Made by a program: the position numbers and the translations under genes
IMG/VR virus record: IMGVR_UViG_3300020020_000059
Coordinates: 1 to 46,724 of that record
DNA: 46,724 nt
Source of the DNA: a virus
Strand: one strand, 5' to 3'
Notes under the pieces: model-generated
Database searches by the model: none
Told to the model about the DNA's origin: nothing
What the model saw: the letters and a program-made list of their open reading frames with translations, nothing else
Shown here: piece after piece, positions 13,747-25,000 of the stretch
Layout of the letters: each line of letters opens with the position of its first letter
How positions within the stretch are numbered: position 1 is the first letter of the stretch

Positions 13747-14513
13747 GGTGTCTCCCCCGGATGCTTGGCCTTCCACTCGTTCGAGTTGCGGATGTCGCGA
13801 ATGTAGGCGGCCCGCGCCTCTTCGCGCGATGCGCCGGCGAGCCGCGCGTTCTGGTAGACGTCGAGATACCAGGCGGCGACACCCTCGAAGTCCGGAGCGC
13901 CGGCCAGTGACAACCCCTGTTGACGATCCAGGCCTTCCCTCGATCGATAGTAGCTATCGAGGAACTCGAGCTCGTTCAGCGCCTCATCGCGGCCGGGCAA
14001 GCGGCCCGCGTGCGTCGGCGGCTGCGTCGGCGGCGTCGGTCCTGGACCCGGCATCGGCACGCCCGGCGCTCCGCTCTGCGGCATCGGCGGATTGTGCCAG
14101 CGGTAATGTTGCTCGCCGTTGTCGCCCACCGGCGGGATCTCGTAGCTGTCCAGGCTCGCAGGGCCGCGGCGCGGATCGCCCGGCGGCAATTCGTTCGCGG
14201 TGCTGTTGACGATGACCTTGATCTGACGACCGCTCGGCGGGTGCCACGCGGCATCCATGCCGAGCTGATCGATCAACACGCCTTCCGTCTGCCCGTCCGG
14301 TCGACGGCACGGCACCATCACCGGCGTGAACCAGGCGGGGCGGAACCCGGCCTCGCCGCGCTGGCTCGACTTGCCGATGAATTTCCAGTCGGGGCCGGCG
14401 AGCGCGAGCGCGTCCTCGAGGAGTTCAAAGCAGCTCGGGATCCGGTTGTCGATGCGGAGATGCGGCTTGCGGCGGTCAGCTTCGCGAAGGAACGGGCGGA
14501 TGTCTGGTGTCAT
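13743..14513 (-). CDS. Hypothetical protein, 256 aa, with Pro/Gly linker
   Basis: The N-terminal domain (about 1-140) is mixed alpha/beta (FIGKSSQRGEAGFRPAWFTP, then LIDQLGMDAAWHP). A Pro/Gly-rich linker (about 148-175) follows, and then a helical C-terminal domain with many Tyr and Arg (LEFLDSYYRSREGL, YLDVYQNARLAGASREEARA). It directly follows the endolysin gene (ATGA overlap) and may act in lysis or be a late protein carried with it; no enzymatic motif is seen. Confidence 0.55.
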   Translation of the reverse strand: MTPDIRPFLREADRRKPHLRIDNRIPSCFELLEDALALAGPDWKFIGKSSQRGEAGFRPAWFTPVMVPCRRPDGQTEGVLIDQLGMDAAWHPPSGRQIKVIVNSTANELPPGDPRRGPASLDSYEIPPVGDNGEQHYRWHNPPMPQSGAPGVPMPGPGPTPPTQPPTHAGRLPGRDEALNELEFLDSYYRSREGLDRQQGLSLAGAPDFEGVAAWYLDVYQNARLAGASREEARAAYIRDIRNSNEWKAKHPGETP

Positions 14514-15058
14514 AGTGTCTCTCCGCCGGGTAGATTACCATGCGCGGTTTCGATTCGCTCCCAGGCCTCGGCGTAGTAGGAAGCCCAGGTATCCCGGTGC
14601 GGTTGCCCAGGTCGCCAGCCGTGAATGTATTGCCCCCAGCCAGCGCCCTCCTCATGCCGCTTCGGTAGGATGCCCGGCACGGTCCAGAGGAGCAGTCGCG
14701 CGAACACGCACGCCAGCACATCGTTGTCTTCGAGCTTCGCGTGAACGATCTCGGTCGACGTGATCACGCGGCCGGGGTTTGGTCCCTTGACGTAGCGAAG
14801 TCGCCGCAACACCTGAAGCGCCAGATCGCGCGTGCGCGGATGTTGAAGCACCCCGGCCACGCCGCCGCCCTGCTCGAATTGCCAGAACCCGGCCGCTGGT
14901 CCAGGCTTGCCGCTCTTGATGATCTGACGCCGCGCGAGGAACTTCGACTCTTGCAACCCGATGGCGATCAACATCGCCCGCGCCGGCGTGCTGTCCATCG
15001 CCGGCGGCAACATCGACAGCGCGACCGGGAGAATCGAACGCACGACCAGGTCGATCAT
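14510..15058 (-). CDS. Transglycosylase-like endolysin
   Basis: A 182-aa protein with a lysozyme-like signature: LIAIGLQESKF places a Glu (about residue 39) in the typical LQES context of lytic transglycosylases, followed by GPAAGFWQFEQGGGVAGVL and HP. Similar short phage proteins cleave peptidoglycan glycan strands. The weakly hydrophobic N-terminus (VVRSILPVALSMLPPAM) is not a clear signal peptide, so release probably depends on a holin. ATG 15058 overlaps the upstream TGA, and the stop overlaps the 256-aa gene. Membrane-protein genes on both sides support a lysis role. Confidence 0.65.
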   Translation of the reverse strand: MIDLVVRSILPVALSMLPPAMDSTPARAMLIAIGLQESKFLARRQIIKSGKPGPAAGFWQFEQGGGVAGVLQHPRTRDLALQVLRRLRYVKGPNPGRVITSTEIVHAKLEDNDVLACVFARLLLWTVPGILPKRHEEGAGWGQYIHGWRPGQPHRDTWASYYAEAWERIETAHGNLPGGETL

Positions 15059-15273
15059 GCGGGGTGTGTCTCGGCGACTTTCACGGCCGCCATCTTCTTC
15101 ATGTTGACCGACCCCTTCGGCACCAGGTCGACGTGCTTCAGGAGCTTCGACGCGAGCCGCTTCGCCTGCGCCGGCGAGAGGCCTTCCTCTTCCTCGAGCC
15201 ACGTCGCGAGCGCCGCCCGCTGTTCCGCCGGCGGGCAACAGATCCCCAGAATGCAACAGACTTCGCCGTTCAT
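15055..15273 (-). CDS. Small Cys-rich hypothetical protein, 72 aa
   Basis: The N-terminus has CCILGICCPP (four Cys in residues 6-13), then a helical pair (ALATWLEEEEGLSPAQAKRLA). The C(I)LGICCPP start followed by a small helical domain recurs in podophage lysis regions, where it remains uncharacterised. It lies between the spanin-like gene and the endolysin, coupled to the latter by ATGA. Confidence 0.6.
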   Translation of the reverse strand: MNGEVCCILGICCPPAEQRAALATWLEEEEGLSPAQAKRLASKLLKHVDLVPKGSVNMKKMAAVKVAETHPA

Positions 15274-15278
15274 GGTCG

Positions 15279-15656
15279 TTACCTCTTGTTGGTGATGAGC
15301 GCCTTCAGATCATAATCCTCGAGCTTGTATTCGCGTTCGATCTGTTTGATCTTCTCGTCGATCATGGCGAGCCGGTCGTTGATGATGCGGGCGTCGGCGG
15401 CATCCTCGCGCGTGCGGGCCTCTTCGTCGCGCTTGTCGATAACGTCCTTCGCGTCCATGCGGGCGCCGAGCGCCGTGATCGACTGTTGCAGGCTCGCCGA
15501 AAACGCCCATTGGCTGCCGACCATCATCGCCGTGAACCCGACGATCGCGAGGACCGCCTTGATCGTGAAGCGGGCATCGGCAAAATCTGTTGCTCGATCT
15601 CGAGCAGGCACCATTCTCACCTTCGCCGGGGGGCGTGTAGTGGGTTTCTTTCGCAT
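15279..15656 (-). CDS. Membrane-anchored coiled-coil protein, i-spanin-like
   Basis: 125 aa. A basic N-terminus (about 1-30) is followed by a TM helix (FTIKAVLAIVGFTAMMVGSQ, about 31-50) and a charged coiled coil to the end (RLAMIDEKIKQIEREYKLED). N-in topology with a long periplasmic coiled coil is the design of inner-membrane spanins (Rz/gp18.5 type). An o-spanin lipoprotein partner was not found, so the call is tentative. ATG 15656 is selected as the first start before the TM; the upstream frame is shadow. Confidence 0.5.
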   Translation of the reverse strand: MRKKPTTRPPAKVRMVPARDRATDFADARFTIKAVLAIVGFTAMMVGSQWAFSASLQQSITALGARMDAKDVIDKRDEEARTREDAADARIINDRLAMIDEKIKQIEREYKLEDYDLKALITNKR

Positions 15657-15667
15657 CAGGCCGCCGT

Positions 15668-16003
15668 CTATCGTCCTTGATAGACCCCTCCGACGCGCGT
15701 GTGATTCGTGCGTCCAAAGTAGAAGCCGGTAACTAGGTTCGCAACACCAAACAAAAATACGACCGCCGCCAGCCGGAGCTCGAGCGGGATCCCGAGTAGA
15801 CCACCGAAGACCGCGATCACGACGGACACAAAGAGCGCCGAGCCGATCACCCAGAGCGCGATCTGGCGCTGCGTGGTTTCCCACATCAGGCTCGTTTCGC
15901 GCTGGCCGGCGGTGCCGAGGTTTTGCTCCTCCGTCGTCGTCGGCGTTGCAACCGTGTCGCCTTTCTGCGTCGTCACGGTCGGCAGCGTAGGCGTCTCGAG
16001 CAT
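15668..16003 (-). CDS. Two-TM membrane protein, holin candidate
   Basis: 111 aa. A polar Thr/Gln/Glu-rich N-terminus (about 1-48) precedes two strong TM helices (WVIGSALFVSVVIAVFGGLL, about 51-70, and LAAVVFLFGVANLVTGFYFG, about 76-97) separated by a short turn. A short basic tail ends the protein. This hairpin topology fits class II-like phage holins. It opens the lysis cluster, 16 bases after the stop of the giant ejection-protein gene. The family itself is not recognised. Confidence 0.55.
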   Translation of the reverse strand: MLETPTLPTVTTQKGDTVATPTTTEEQNLGTAGQRETSLMWETTQRQIALWVIGSALFVSVVIAVFGGLLGIPLELRLAAVVFLFGVANLVTGFYFGRTNHTRVGGVYQGR

Positions 16004-16019
16004 GATCGCCCTTATCCTA

Positions 16020-19000
16020 CTAGCGCGGCGGTCCGAAAAGCAGAGCGAGCGGATTTTCCGTGCGCCCCTCCTCGAGCGCGACCCAGCCGTCGATCGTGCG
16101 CTGCGCTTGCGCCGCCGGGAAACGGAAGAGGATGCCACCGGCGGCGAGCATCGCGCGACCGAGCGCCGCGTCGGCGACGCCTTGCTTGACCTGCCCGCCG
16201 AGCTGATAGACCAGTTGAATCGCGCGAGCGCCGGCCGGGCCGGCATAGCCGCGCGTGCCATCGGCGGCGATCTGACTCGCCTCGCGCACCCACATCATCG
16301 TATTGAGCGCCGCTGCGAGCGACTCCTGGCCGACGTCCTCGAGGTAATCCGTCCAGTCGTCATCATCGTCGCCGGTGCGGCCGACCGCGCGGCTGATCGC
16401 GACCGCCGCCGCCGCCGGCATGACATAGATCAGCGACAGATGCCCGAGGAACTTCGTCACGTCCGACGCGCTCTTGAAGTTGGTCTTGCCCGCCGCCATA
16501 TAGGTCGCGTTGTAAGTCGTCGCGCCGTAGCTGTAGAACGTGAGGAACAACCGGGCGATGGGACCGCCGCGCTGCACTTGCGACAGGTCGCTGATGCGGC
16601 CGGAACCCTGCGAGTCAATCACCGCCTGGTCGGCGAGCGCAATCGCGCGGGCCTCCGTCTCGCCGCCGGCCATCGACTTCTCGAATTGCCCGAGCCACGT
16701 CGGCACGTCGGCGACGCGCTGCATCAGGCCGATGTGCCAGAGGAAGCTGTCGATGATGTGTTGCTGTGTCACGACTTCGCGCGTCACCGTCCGCACCGCG
16801 GTATCGAACCAGCCGCCGCCGGTGCGGAACGCCGCGCGGAGGTCGCTGAGATCCTGCGTCGCGTTCGCCGACCGGCTCGCCATGAACGGGCTGACGTCGT
16901 GAATCCAGGTTGTCGTCGCCTGCATGTGCGCGGCGTCGACCAGCCATCGCTTCATGCCGCGAGCGACCCAGCGGCCACCGACGCGCTGCGCCCCGTTGAA
17001 CAGGCCGAGCGGTTGCAGGGCGCCGGTCCAGAGGTTATACCCGAGTAGGGCGACCTGGGATCCCGTGCGCATCCACGTCGCCGCTTTCTCGACACCGTTC
17101 TTCGCCGGATCGAGCTGGCCGGCGGCGATGGCCTCGAGGCCGCGCGTGAATTGCTGATAGACCAGGTCGCCCTTCGTCTCGAGGATCGCGTCCTGCACTT
17201 GCGGATCCCGAAGCAGGCGCGTCACGTCGATCAGCATTTCGTGATGCGTGAGGTCGTGAATGACCTGCTCGAGATGCGAGAACACCACGCCGAGCTCGAG
17301 CTTCGCCGACCGCTTGACGTTTTGCTTGCGCGTGATCAGATGCCCGCGCCGCGTCGTCGACTGCACATAGGCCGCCGAGATCTTCAGCTTCGCGCTCTGT
17401 GCCTCCTCTTGTTGCTGGCCCTTCAGGTTCAGCCGCGAGTCGTAGGCGAGCGGGTAGTAGCCGCCGGGGATCGTCCCGGCCTTTGTCGCGATTGACGTCG
17501 GCAGCACCTTCTCAGGCGCGACGCCGGTCAGCCGCTCGGACTTCGCGGCGATCTCCGGCCAGAACCGCTCAAGGAAATCAAAGGTCGCCTGGACGAACTT
17601 CAGGTCGTTCGCGCTGAGGGTGTCGAGGATGGCCTTGATCTGCTTCTCGTTCCATTTCCGTTTCGGATCGTTGAGCAGGCGATCACGGCTGGTCTGGTTG
17701 CCCCAATTCAGCGCGACCGAGATCCGGGCCTCCCTCGACAAGCTGCCCTTGATCTCGGGGATATGCAGGAGTTCGCCCATGCGCCCCAGCTCGCGGCCGG
17801 GGTAATACTGCTCGAGGATCGCGGCGTAGGCCTTGCCCTCGTCGGCGTTGCGCCGTTCCTTGGCGCTGGCCGCGTCGTTGATCGGCCGGTTGATCGCCGA
17901 CCAGAACGCGCCGCCCTCCTTCGCGCCGTCCATGACCTGGCCCAGCGTCGCGAGCCGCGCGTGCGAGGCGAACCATTCCGCGATGGTGCGGTTGCGGTCG
18001 TCCGTCTTGCGGAACTCGAGCGGCGTCGGGGCGAGCGGGCTGTTGTCGCGGATCGACGTCACCAGCCCATTGCGCACGACGGCATACGCGCGTTGATCCC
18101 GGTTCTTCAGGAGTCGGAGTTTCAGCGACGCCAACCGCACGATCGACTTCAGGCCATCGGTGACGCCGGCGAGCTGCTCAACGGTCAGCTCGCGGTAGTG
18201 AACCCGGCGGGCGTCATCGACCAGGTCATCGGGCAGGTCGACCGAGAACCCATCAGCCTCGAGCTGCGAGATCCACATCCGCAGCGCCTCGCGTTTGTCG
18301 AGCGCCTTGCCGGTGATCTTCGCGAAGTCGTAGCGGTCCAGGATGGCGTCGATCTGGTCCTGGTAGCTCTTGCCGGCGAGGCCGATGCGTCGCCGCGAGG
18401 CCGGGCTGTCGAGCGCCTGAGCGGCCTTGACGCGCGTCTCGGCGTCGGCCTTGGCTGCCGAGGCCTCCCGGTAGAGCGCCAGCGCGATCTGCTCCTGTTG
18501 CTTCGCTGAGATAGCCTCGGCGAAGTCCTGCCTGGCCGCCGCCTCGAGCGCCTTCTGACTGGCCTGCCGTGCCGCGGTGAAGAACGTGTCGGGCTTCAGG
18601 TCGCGGATGCGCGTGCGCCCGATGCGGTCCAGGGCGATCTGCTTCAGGTCGGCCTCGCTCGGGATGGCCGCGTTGATCATCGACGGCCCGCCACGCGCGA
18701 GCGCCTTCATTTCGCGGACGTCGGCGGCGAGCCGGGTGATCTCGAGATCCTTCCGCTCGCGAAGCTCGAGCAGCTTCGCCTTCGCCTCGGCGGTGAGCGT
18801 CTTCTTCTCGGCGTCGGCCTTGGCCTGGGTGCGCCCCTCGGCGATGGCGATGCGGAGTTTGGCCTCGGCCTCGAACCAGCGCCGCTCATAGTCACGTTCC
18901 TTCACCGCGCCGGCCTGCGCCGTGCGCCGGAGGCGGCTGAGCGTCTCGAGCTCGATGCGGACGATCTCCTCGCGATGCTCGTTTGCCACGGCCGCGCGGG

Positions 19001-22000
19001 CGAGATCCGAGAGCTGGTTATCCAGGACCAGGTCGCCGAGCTGCGACTTCGCCCGCTTCGTCGTCTCGGCCGAGATCAGCCCGTTCATCGGCGGCGCGGC
19101 GGCGATGGCATCCAGGAGCGCGTCGCCGCTCGAGAACCCGAACAGCGGCGCGACCATGTCCGGATCCATGCCGTCGTCGGCCGTGTAGACCGCCGGTTTC
19201 GGCAGCGAGGTCAACCGCGCGGCCCCGCCAAACTTCTCGATGATGATGTGCTTCGACAACTTCAGCGCCGACACCGGCGCTCCCTCGACCAGCGGCGAGC
19301 CGTCCGGCTGGGTGCCTTTGCGAATCGCCGCGAGCGCCTGATAGATCGGCATCGCGTGAACTTCGGCCGTCACCTGTTTCCGGATTTCGTTCTTTTCGTC
19401 GCGGTAGGCCTGCGTCTGTTGCCGCTGTAGATCCTTGAGGAGCTTCTCCTCGAGATCCTTCCGGCCCTTGCGACTCGCCGCGGCGATCTTCTGGCGATAC
19501 AGGTCGAACTCGGACGGCGACATCCGCGCCTCTTCGGCCGTCACGAACATCGGCGTCGTTGAGACGGCGGCCTGGGCTTCAGCGATGGCCGCATCGCTCG
19601 CCAGCATCCGGTCGAACACGCCGCGCACGTCATCGGTGAGCTGCACGTTCAGACCGGCCATCGTCTTGTAGAGCCGCAGGAGCCAGCCGCGGAAGTCATC
19701 GAACACCGACCGCAGCGACAGACTCGGCGCCCGGCCCTCGAGGAGATACGCCTCGAAGCTCCGCGCGAACCGCTCATGCTGGCCGACACTGTCCGCGCCG
19801 AATTGCTCGCGGATGATCGCGAGGTCGCGCTTCAGCCCCGCCGACGCTTCGGGCCGGGCCTCGAGGTCCTGCATGATCTTCAGGAACAGATGGCCGCTCT
19901 CATGGAGGAACGTCGACACGTCCGCATTCTCGAACAGCTTGATCGTGAACTCGAGGTCGGGGCCGAAAAACGCATTGCGATCAAACGGCCCGGTGATCGA
20001 TCCGCGCGGCGACGCCGGTGTGACCGTCTCTTCTTTGTCTTCCTGGAAATACTCCTCGCGCTCCTGTGGGGTCAGCGGCGTGCCGTCGCGGTGCGTTACC
20101 TTCACGATCGACTCATCGAAGACGACCACGTTGCGGGTCTTCTTCTTGTAGAACTCGATCATCGACTTGCGCCACTTGGCCTTTTCCGCCGGCGGCAGGA
20201 ACACCGAGCCGCCGAGTGCATCGACCGCCGCCTCGACGTTGCCGGCGTTCTCTTGCACCAGGCGCTCGAGGCGTTGGTCAACGATGTTTTGCGGGCGCGA
20301 TCCTTCGTCGTAGTAACGCAGGCCTGGGACACCGGCGGCCGCGAGCGCCCGGCTCGCCCCTTCCGGCCCGGTGATCAGCCCGCTCACGCCGCCGCCGGCA
20401 CGCTTCCAGCGATCTTCGACGTAGGCCTCGATCTCCCGATAGATCGCTTCGCCGGTCGGGTCTTTGCCGAGATTGATGTCGCGAACCCGGCTATAGCCCG
20501 ATGCCGTGATCAGTTTCTTCGCGAACGCCTGAACGGCCGGCGGTTGCTGGCTGAGCGGCGCATCCCAATTCAGCATTTCCGCGACGCGAGCGTCGGGGAT
20601 CTCGACCTGGTAGACGTGGCCGCGCTCGACCTTGATGTCGCGCTTGCCGTGGGTCGTGACGAACTCCGCGAGGCGACGCCAGTATTCGTAAGTGTCCAGG
20701 CCCGCCTTCGCCGCAGTGTCGGCCATGCCGAGGTTGTTCGGATCCGACGCCTCCTCGAGCCAGCGCATCGCCGTGTTGCGGATCTCGCGCGTGTTGTTGA
20801 ACGAGATGAGCGCCGCGCCGTGCTTCTCCGGCGTGTTCTCATCCAGGAGGACGCCCTTGGCGGTGAATCGCGCGTGTGAGGACGTGTCGGACAGACTGCG
20901 CTGATAGTCCTTTGCCACCGCCGGGTTCTCGGCGAAGTAGAGCCCCCAGCCGTAGGACTGCGCTCCTTCGCCGGTGCCGATCTTCTCGGTGCTGAAGGTG
21001 TCGAAGCTATGCGGCGATCCGTGAAAGAACGGCTGGAACAAGATCGAGGGATTGCGCGGGTCGTAGGTGCCGACGTTGCCGCTCGCGCTCTTGATCTGGG
21101 TCGGCTCGAACACGATGTAATGCACCGTGTCGGCATCCATGCCCGCCATCGCCGAGCCGAGGCGACGCTGGGATCCGAACTTGATGTCGACCGTGTAGTC
21201 GATGATGCCGTCGAACCCGGTGCGCTTCAGCGCCCGGCGGGTGATTTCGTGACTGGCGAGGTTGCCCTCGTCGTCCGTGAAGTAACCGAAATTTTCGTCC
21301 TGCTTCAAGATCTCGATCACGCGCGACAGCGAGATTGACTCGAAACCAGCCTGCTCGAGAATAGAGTTGATGACGTCGGCGAGTCCGTCCTCGTCGACGC
21401 CGCCGTCGTTGAATTGCCGCGCCTCCATCCGGAGCGCCTCGATGAACTCGATCAGCGAACCCTTTTCTTCGGGTTCGTAGTAATTGCGATCCGACAGCTC
21501 GCGCCGGATCTCGTCGTCGTCCATGCCCTGCTCGCGGAGCTCCGCGATGTCCTCGTCCTGGAAGTCCGACAGCGGCGCGAACTCCTGCTCGAACGTGAGG
21601 ACGGTGTCGTTGTCACCGCCAACGATGGCCGGGTTCTCGATCTTCAGGAAGACCGGCATCGTCGCGCCGCCATGCTCGACACCGAATTGCTCGGCGGCGA
21701 TGGCCTTGAACGCGGTCTCGCGGGCGGGCGCGGTCGACGTCTCGAGCGTGAGGCCTTTCTCGGCGAGCAGCTCGATCACGCGCTGAACGGTCGGGCCTGG
21801 TTCGTCGTCGGGTTGCCCGTCGTTGTCGGCGTATTGATCCTGAATACGCTCGGCCCGGCGTTCGATCTTCGATTTCAGATCCGGCCCCATCCCGGCGTAG
21901 TTGGCACCGACGTCCTCGGCGTTGTTTGAGAAGTAGATCCCGGCACCGAAGTCCGACTCAATATTGCCGCGCGACTGATCGAAGGTGTCGAACACGCCCG

Positions 22001-25000
22001 TCGTGCCGTGGTAGACGACGAGCGGCTGCCCGTCTTCATCGACCACCTTGCTGCCACCGAACCAGGTCGCGAAGTTTTGCGGCGGCGTCGGGTCCTGGAA
22101 CAGCGTGCGCTGATAGTCCTTTTCCTTCCGGATCTCCGCTGTCAGCGTGAACGGCAGCTCGGCGAGCGGGGCCGTCGCGGTCTGGGAGGGATCCGCAAAG
22201 AGCCGCGGCTGGGCCTCGCCGGTGTCCAAGGTGTCGATCGGCGGCACGTCGATGCCGAGCTTCGTGAGCTGCTCGGCGCCGACTGTCGAACCGTTCGACG
22301 GCCCGCCGGTGATGTTGTAGAGCGACATCGAACCGCCCAGGCCGTCCTCTTGCTCGCCGAGATAGCGGGCGGTCGCGGTCGGCGTCGCGGCCTTCGCGGC
22401 TCGAGCGCCGGCGCGGTCGCGGCCGATGCCTTCGTAGAGGTCTTGATCGTCGGCGGTGAGATATCCGTATTCGCCGGCGATGACCGCCTCGCGCGGCGGC
22501 AGCACCGAGGGATCGATGACCTGAATTTCCTCCGGCGTCACGATGGCATCGTAGCCAGCCGCTTCCGCCGCGGCACCGACGCGCTCATCAGCCGCGAGGA
22601 TCGCGCGGGAGGCGTCAGAGACTTCGCCGACCGGCACCTTCACGCCCGGATAGATGTTTTCGCCGAGGAGCTGCTCCGAGGCCTCGGCCCTGGACGCCGC
22701 GACCAGCGGGTTCGAGAACAGCACGCCATGATAGGCGGTCGGCGTGCCACCGCTCCCCAGCATGTCCAGGCCCATCAGCGACCGCGCGAGAAACGGGTGC
22801 TTGGTGCGCGGCTCGCCGGAGCGATAGAGCGAATCAAAATAGTGCGTGCCTTCCGAGGCGGCCGCCGTCGCCTCGTCCTCGGACATCTGGGCGATCTGCG
22901 CATCGCGATCAACCCGAGCGCCCTGGTTGAACGTGAAGTCGGTGTCGCCGTTGATGGCGTCGGCCGTCATGTCGTCCGGGTTTTCGTCCGGCTCCTCGGC
23001 GGCGGTGTTGCGCCACGGGTCCTCCCACCAGGCGAGTTCTTCGCGGATGTTGACCTCGCGGAGTTCCTCGGTGCCGGGCAGCTCCGTCATCGACATCGTT
23101 GACGCGCTGTGACGCGAGAGTTCATCGAGCTGGTCGACCAGCATGTCGATGTTTTCAATCCAGGCAAATTCGGGATAGCCGCTGTGGAGGCTTTGCAGGA
23201 CGACGTCGAGGTCGTGGCCCGAGGTCTGTTGATTGCCGGTGCGGCCGATGCGCTTGGTGCGGAACACGCCGGGGATGCTCGGCACGCCGATCACGGTGCC
23301 AAACTTGCCTCGCAGCTCGCGCAGTTCGCCCGAGGTCTGCGATGTTTCGGCGATGCCGCCGATCTTCACAATGGCGCGAAGCAGGTCGTGTGACTGGTTG
23401 GCGTCGCCCGCCTTGAGTCGGTAGGCCTCAAGATACAGCTCGAGGCGATAGTCGAACTCAGCCCTTAGTTCGGCGACGTTGACGTCGGCGGTGATGGCTT
23501 GGGCGGATCCGAGGAGAGCGTTGAAGACACGTTCGAGGTGTCGCTCGGCTTGCTCGGTATTGTTTCCCGGATCGCTTGGCGCAATGCCGTGCCGGGCAGA
23601 GCGCCCTTTTTGATCAGCGAGACGATTCGGGAGCGGCTCGGTTGCGGCATCGGTCGGTTCCTCAGTAGTCTGCGCCGTGTCGGCTTTTCTGTCAACAATG
23701 CCCGCCTTGGTCGCCCGCTTGGCGGATTGCAGCACGCGGTCGGCGTCGGCGAACGTCGCGCCAGCGGTGCCGGTCAGGCTGACCGCGACCGTCGCGCCGT
23801 CCTCGGCCGTGAGTTCCTGGGATCCGAAGAGTTCCGCCGCGCGGGCGCTGACCTGTTTCGCGACCTTCGCCGGGGCCAGCACGACAAACTCATCGCCGCC
23901 GCGGCGGAACACGCGCTCGCCGACACCGGCCTCGACCGCCGCCGCCTTGATGGCCTCGGCCATCTGCTTCAGCATCGCGTCGCCCGCTTCATGGCCGGCG
24001 ATCTTGTTCACTTGCCCGAAGTTGTTGGCATCGAACGCGATGACGTGCGTGCCGGCGTCGAGCTCGGCGGCGGGGAGAGCGCGGTCCATGGCGGCCCGGT
24101 TGGCGACGCCGGTGAGGCTGTCGACCTCGGCCGCGCGTCGCACGCTGCGGAGTTCCTCCTCGAGCTGCTCGACGCGGGTCGGCGGGCGCGGCTGGGTCGT
24201 CGCGTCCTCGACGGCCAGGCCATAGCGCCGGAGGACGTCGACCGGGTCCAGGTTCTCGCGCTCGGCCACGGTCGGCACCAGCGCCGCAAACAGGTCGGCG
24301 TAGCGTTCCAGGGCGCGGCGCGGGAGCTTCACCTTGCTGCCTGCCAGCCCCGCCTGGAGCTTCTGAAGGACGGCCTGCCGGATTGGGTTGACCGCCTCCG
24401 GCGCGTCGCTGGGCGCTTCGGCGGCGACCGCGGCCTGGGCCTCACGGTAAGCGGCCGACTCCTTGGCGGTCATCCGCGCCGGCGAGCCGAGCCGGAGGTC
24501 ATCGACCAGGGCGCTGTGATGCGGCGAGGCGGCGATCTCGGTCGCATAGATGGCCGTGGAAATCTCGAGATCCTCGCCCGTCTTCTGCGCTCGAGCGAGC
24601 GATCCCGCCTGCCCGGTGAGCGCCGCGGCGATGGCCTCCGCGCCGACCGCCTTGCCGGTCGCGGTGTCGATCTCTTTGTCCTGGAAGTAGGTCGCGAACA
24701 CGTCGACCGGGATGTAGACGTGTTCCACCGGCCCGCCGGCGGTGAGCTGCGCAAAGAGTTCCTGAGCGGCCGGCTTCATCCGCTCGACCGTCGCCGAACC
24801 CTTGACGCCCTTCGCGAGTTCCTCGAAGAACGTCTTGTCGATCTCGGCCTGCTTCGCCCGGCCGCCGTCACCCGACAGCGACGTCGCGACCTTGCCGACC
24901 GCGCCCATGAACGCGACCGACGTGACGGTTGCGATCACGGTTTCGGCGAGCGCGTCCGGCAGCTCCTCGAGGTAGGTGCTGAACGGCTTGTCAGGGTTGA

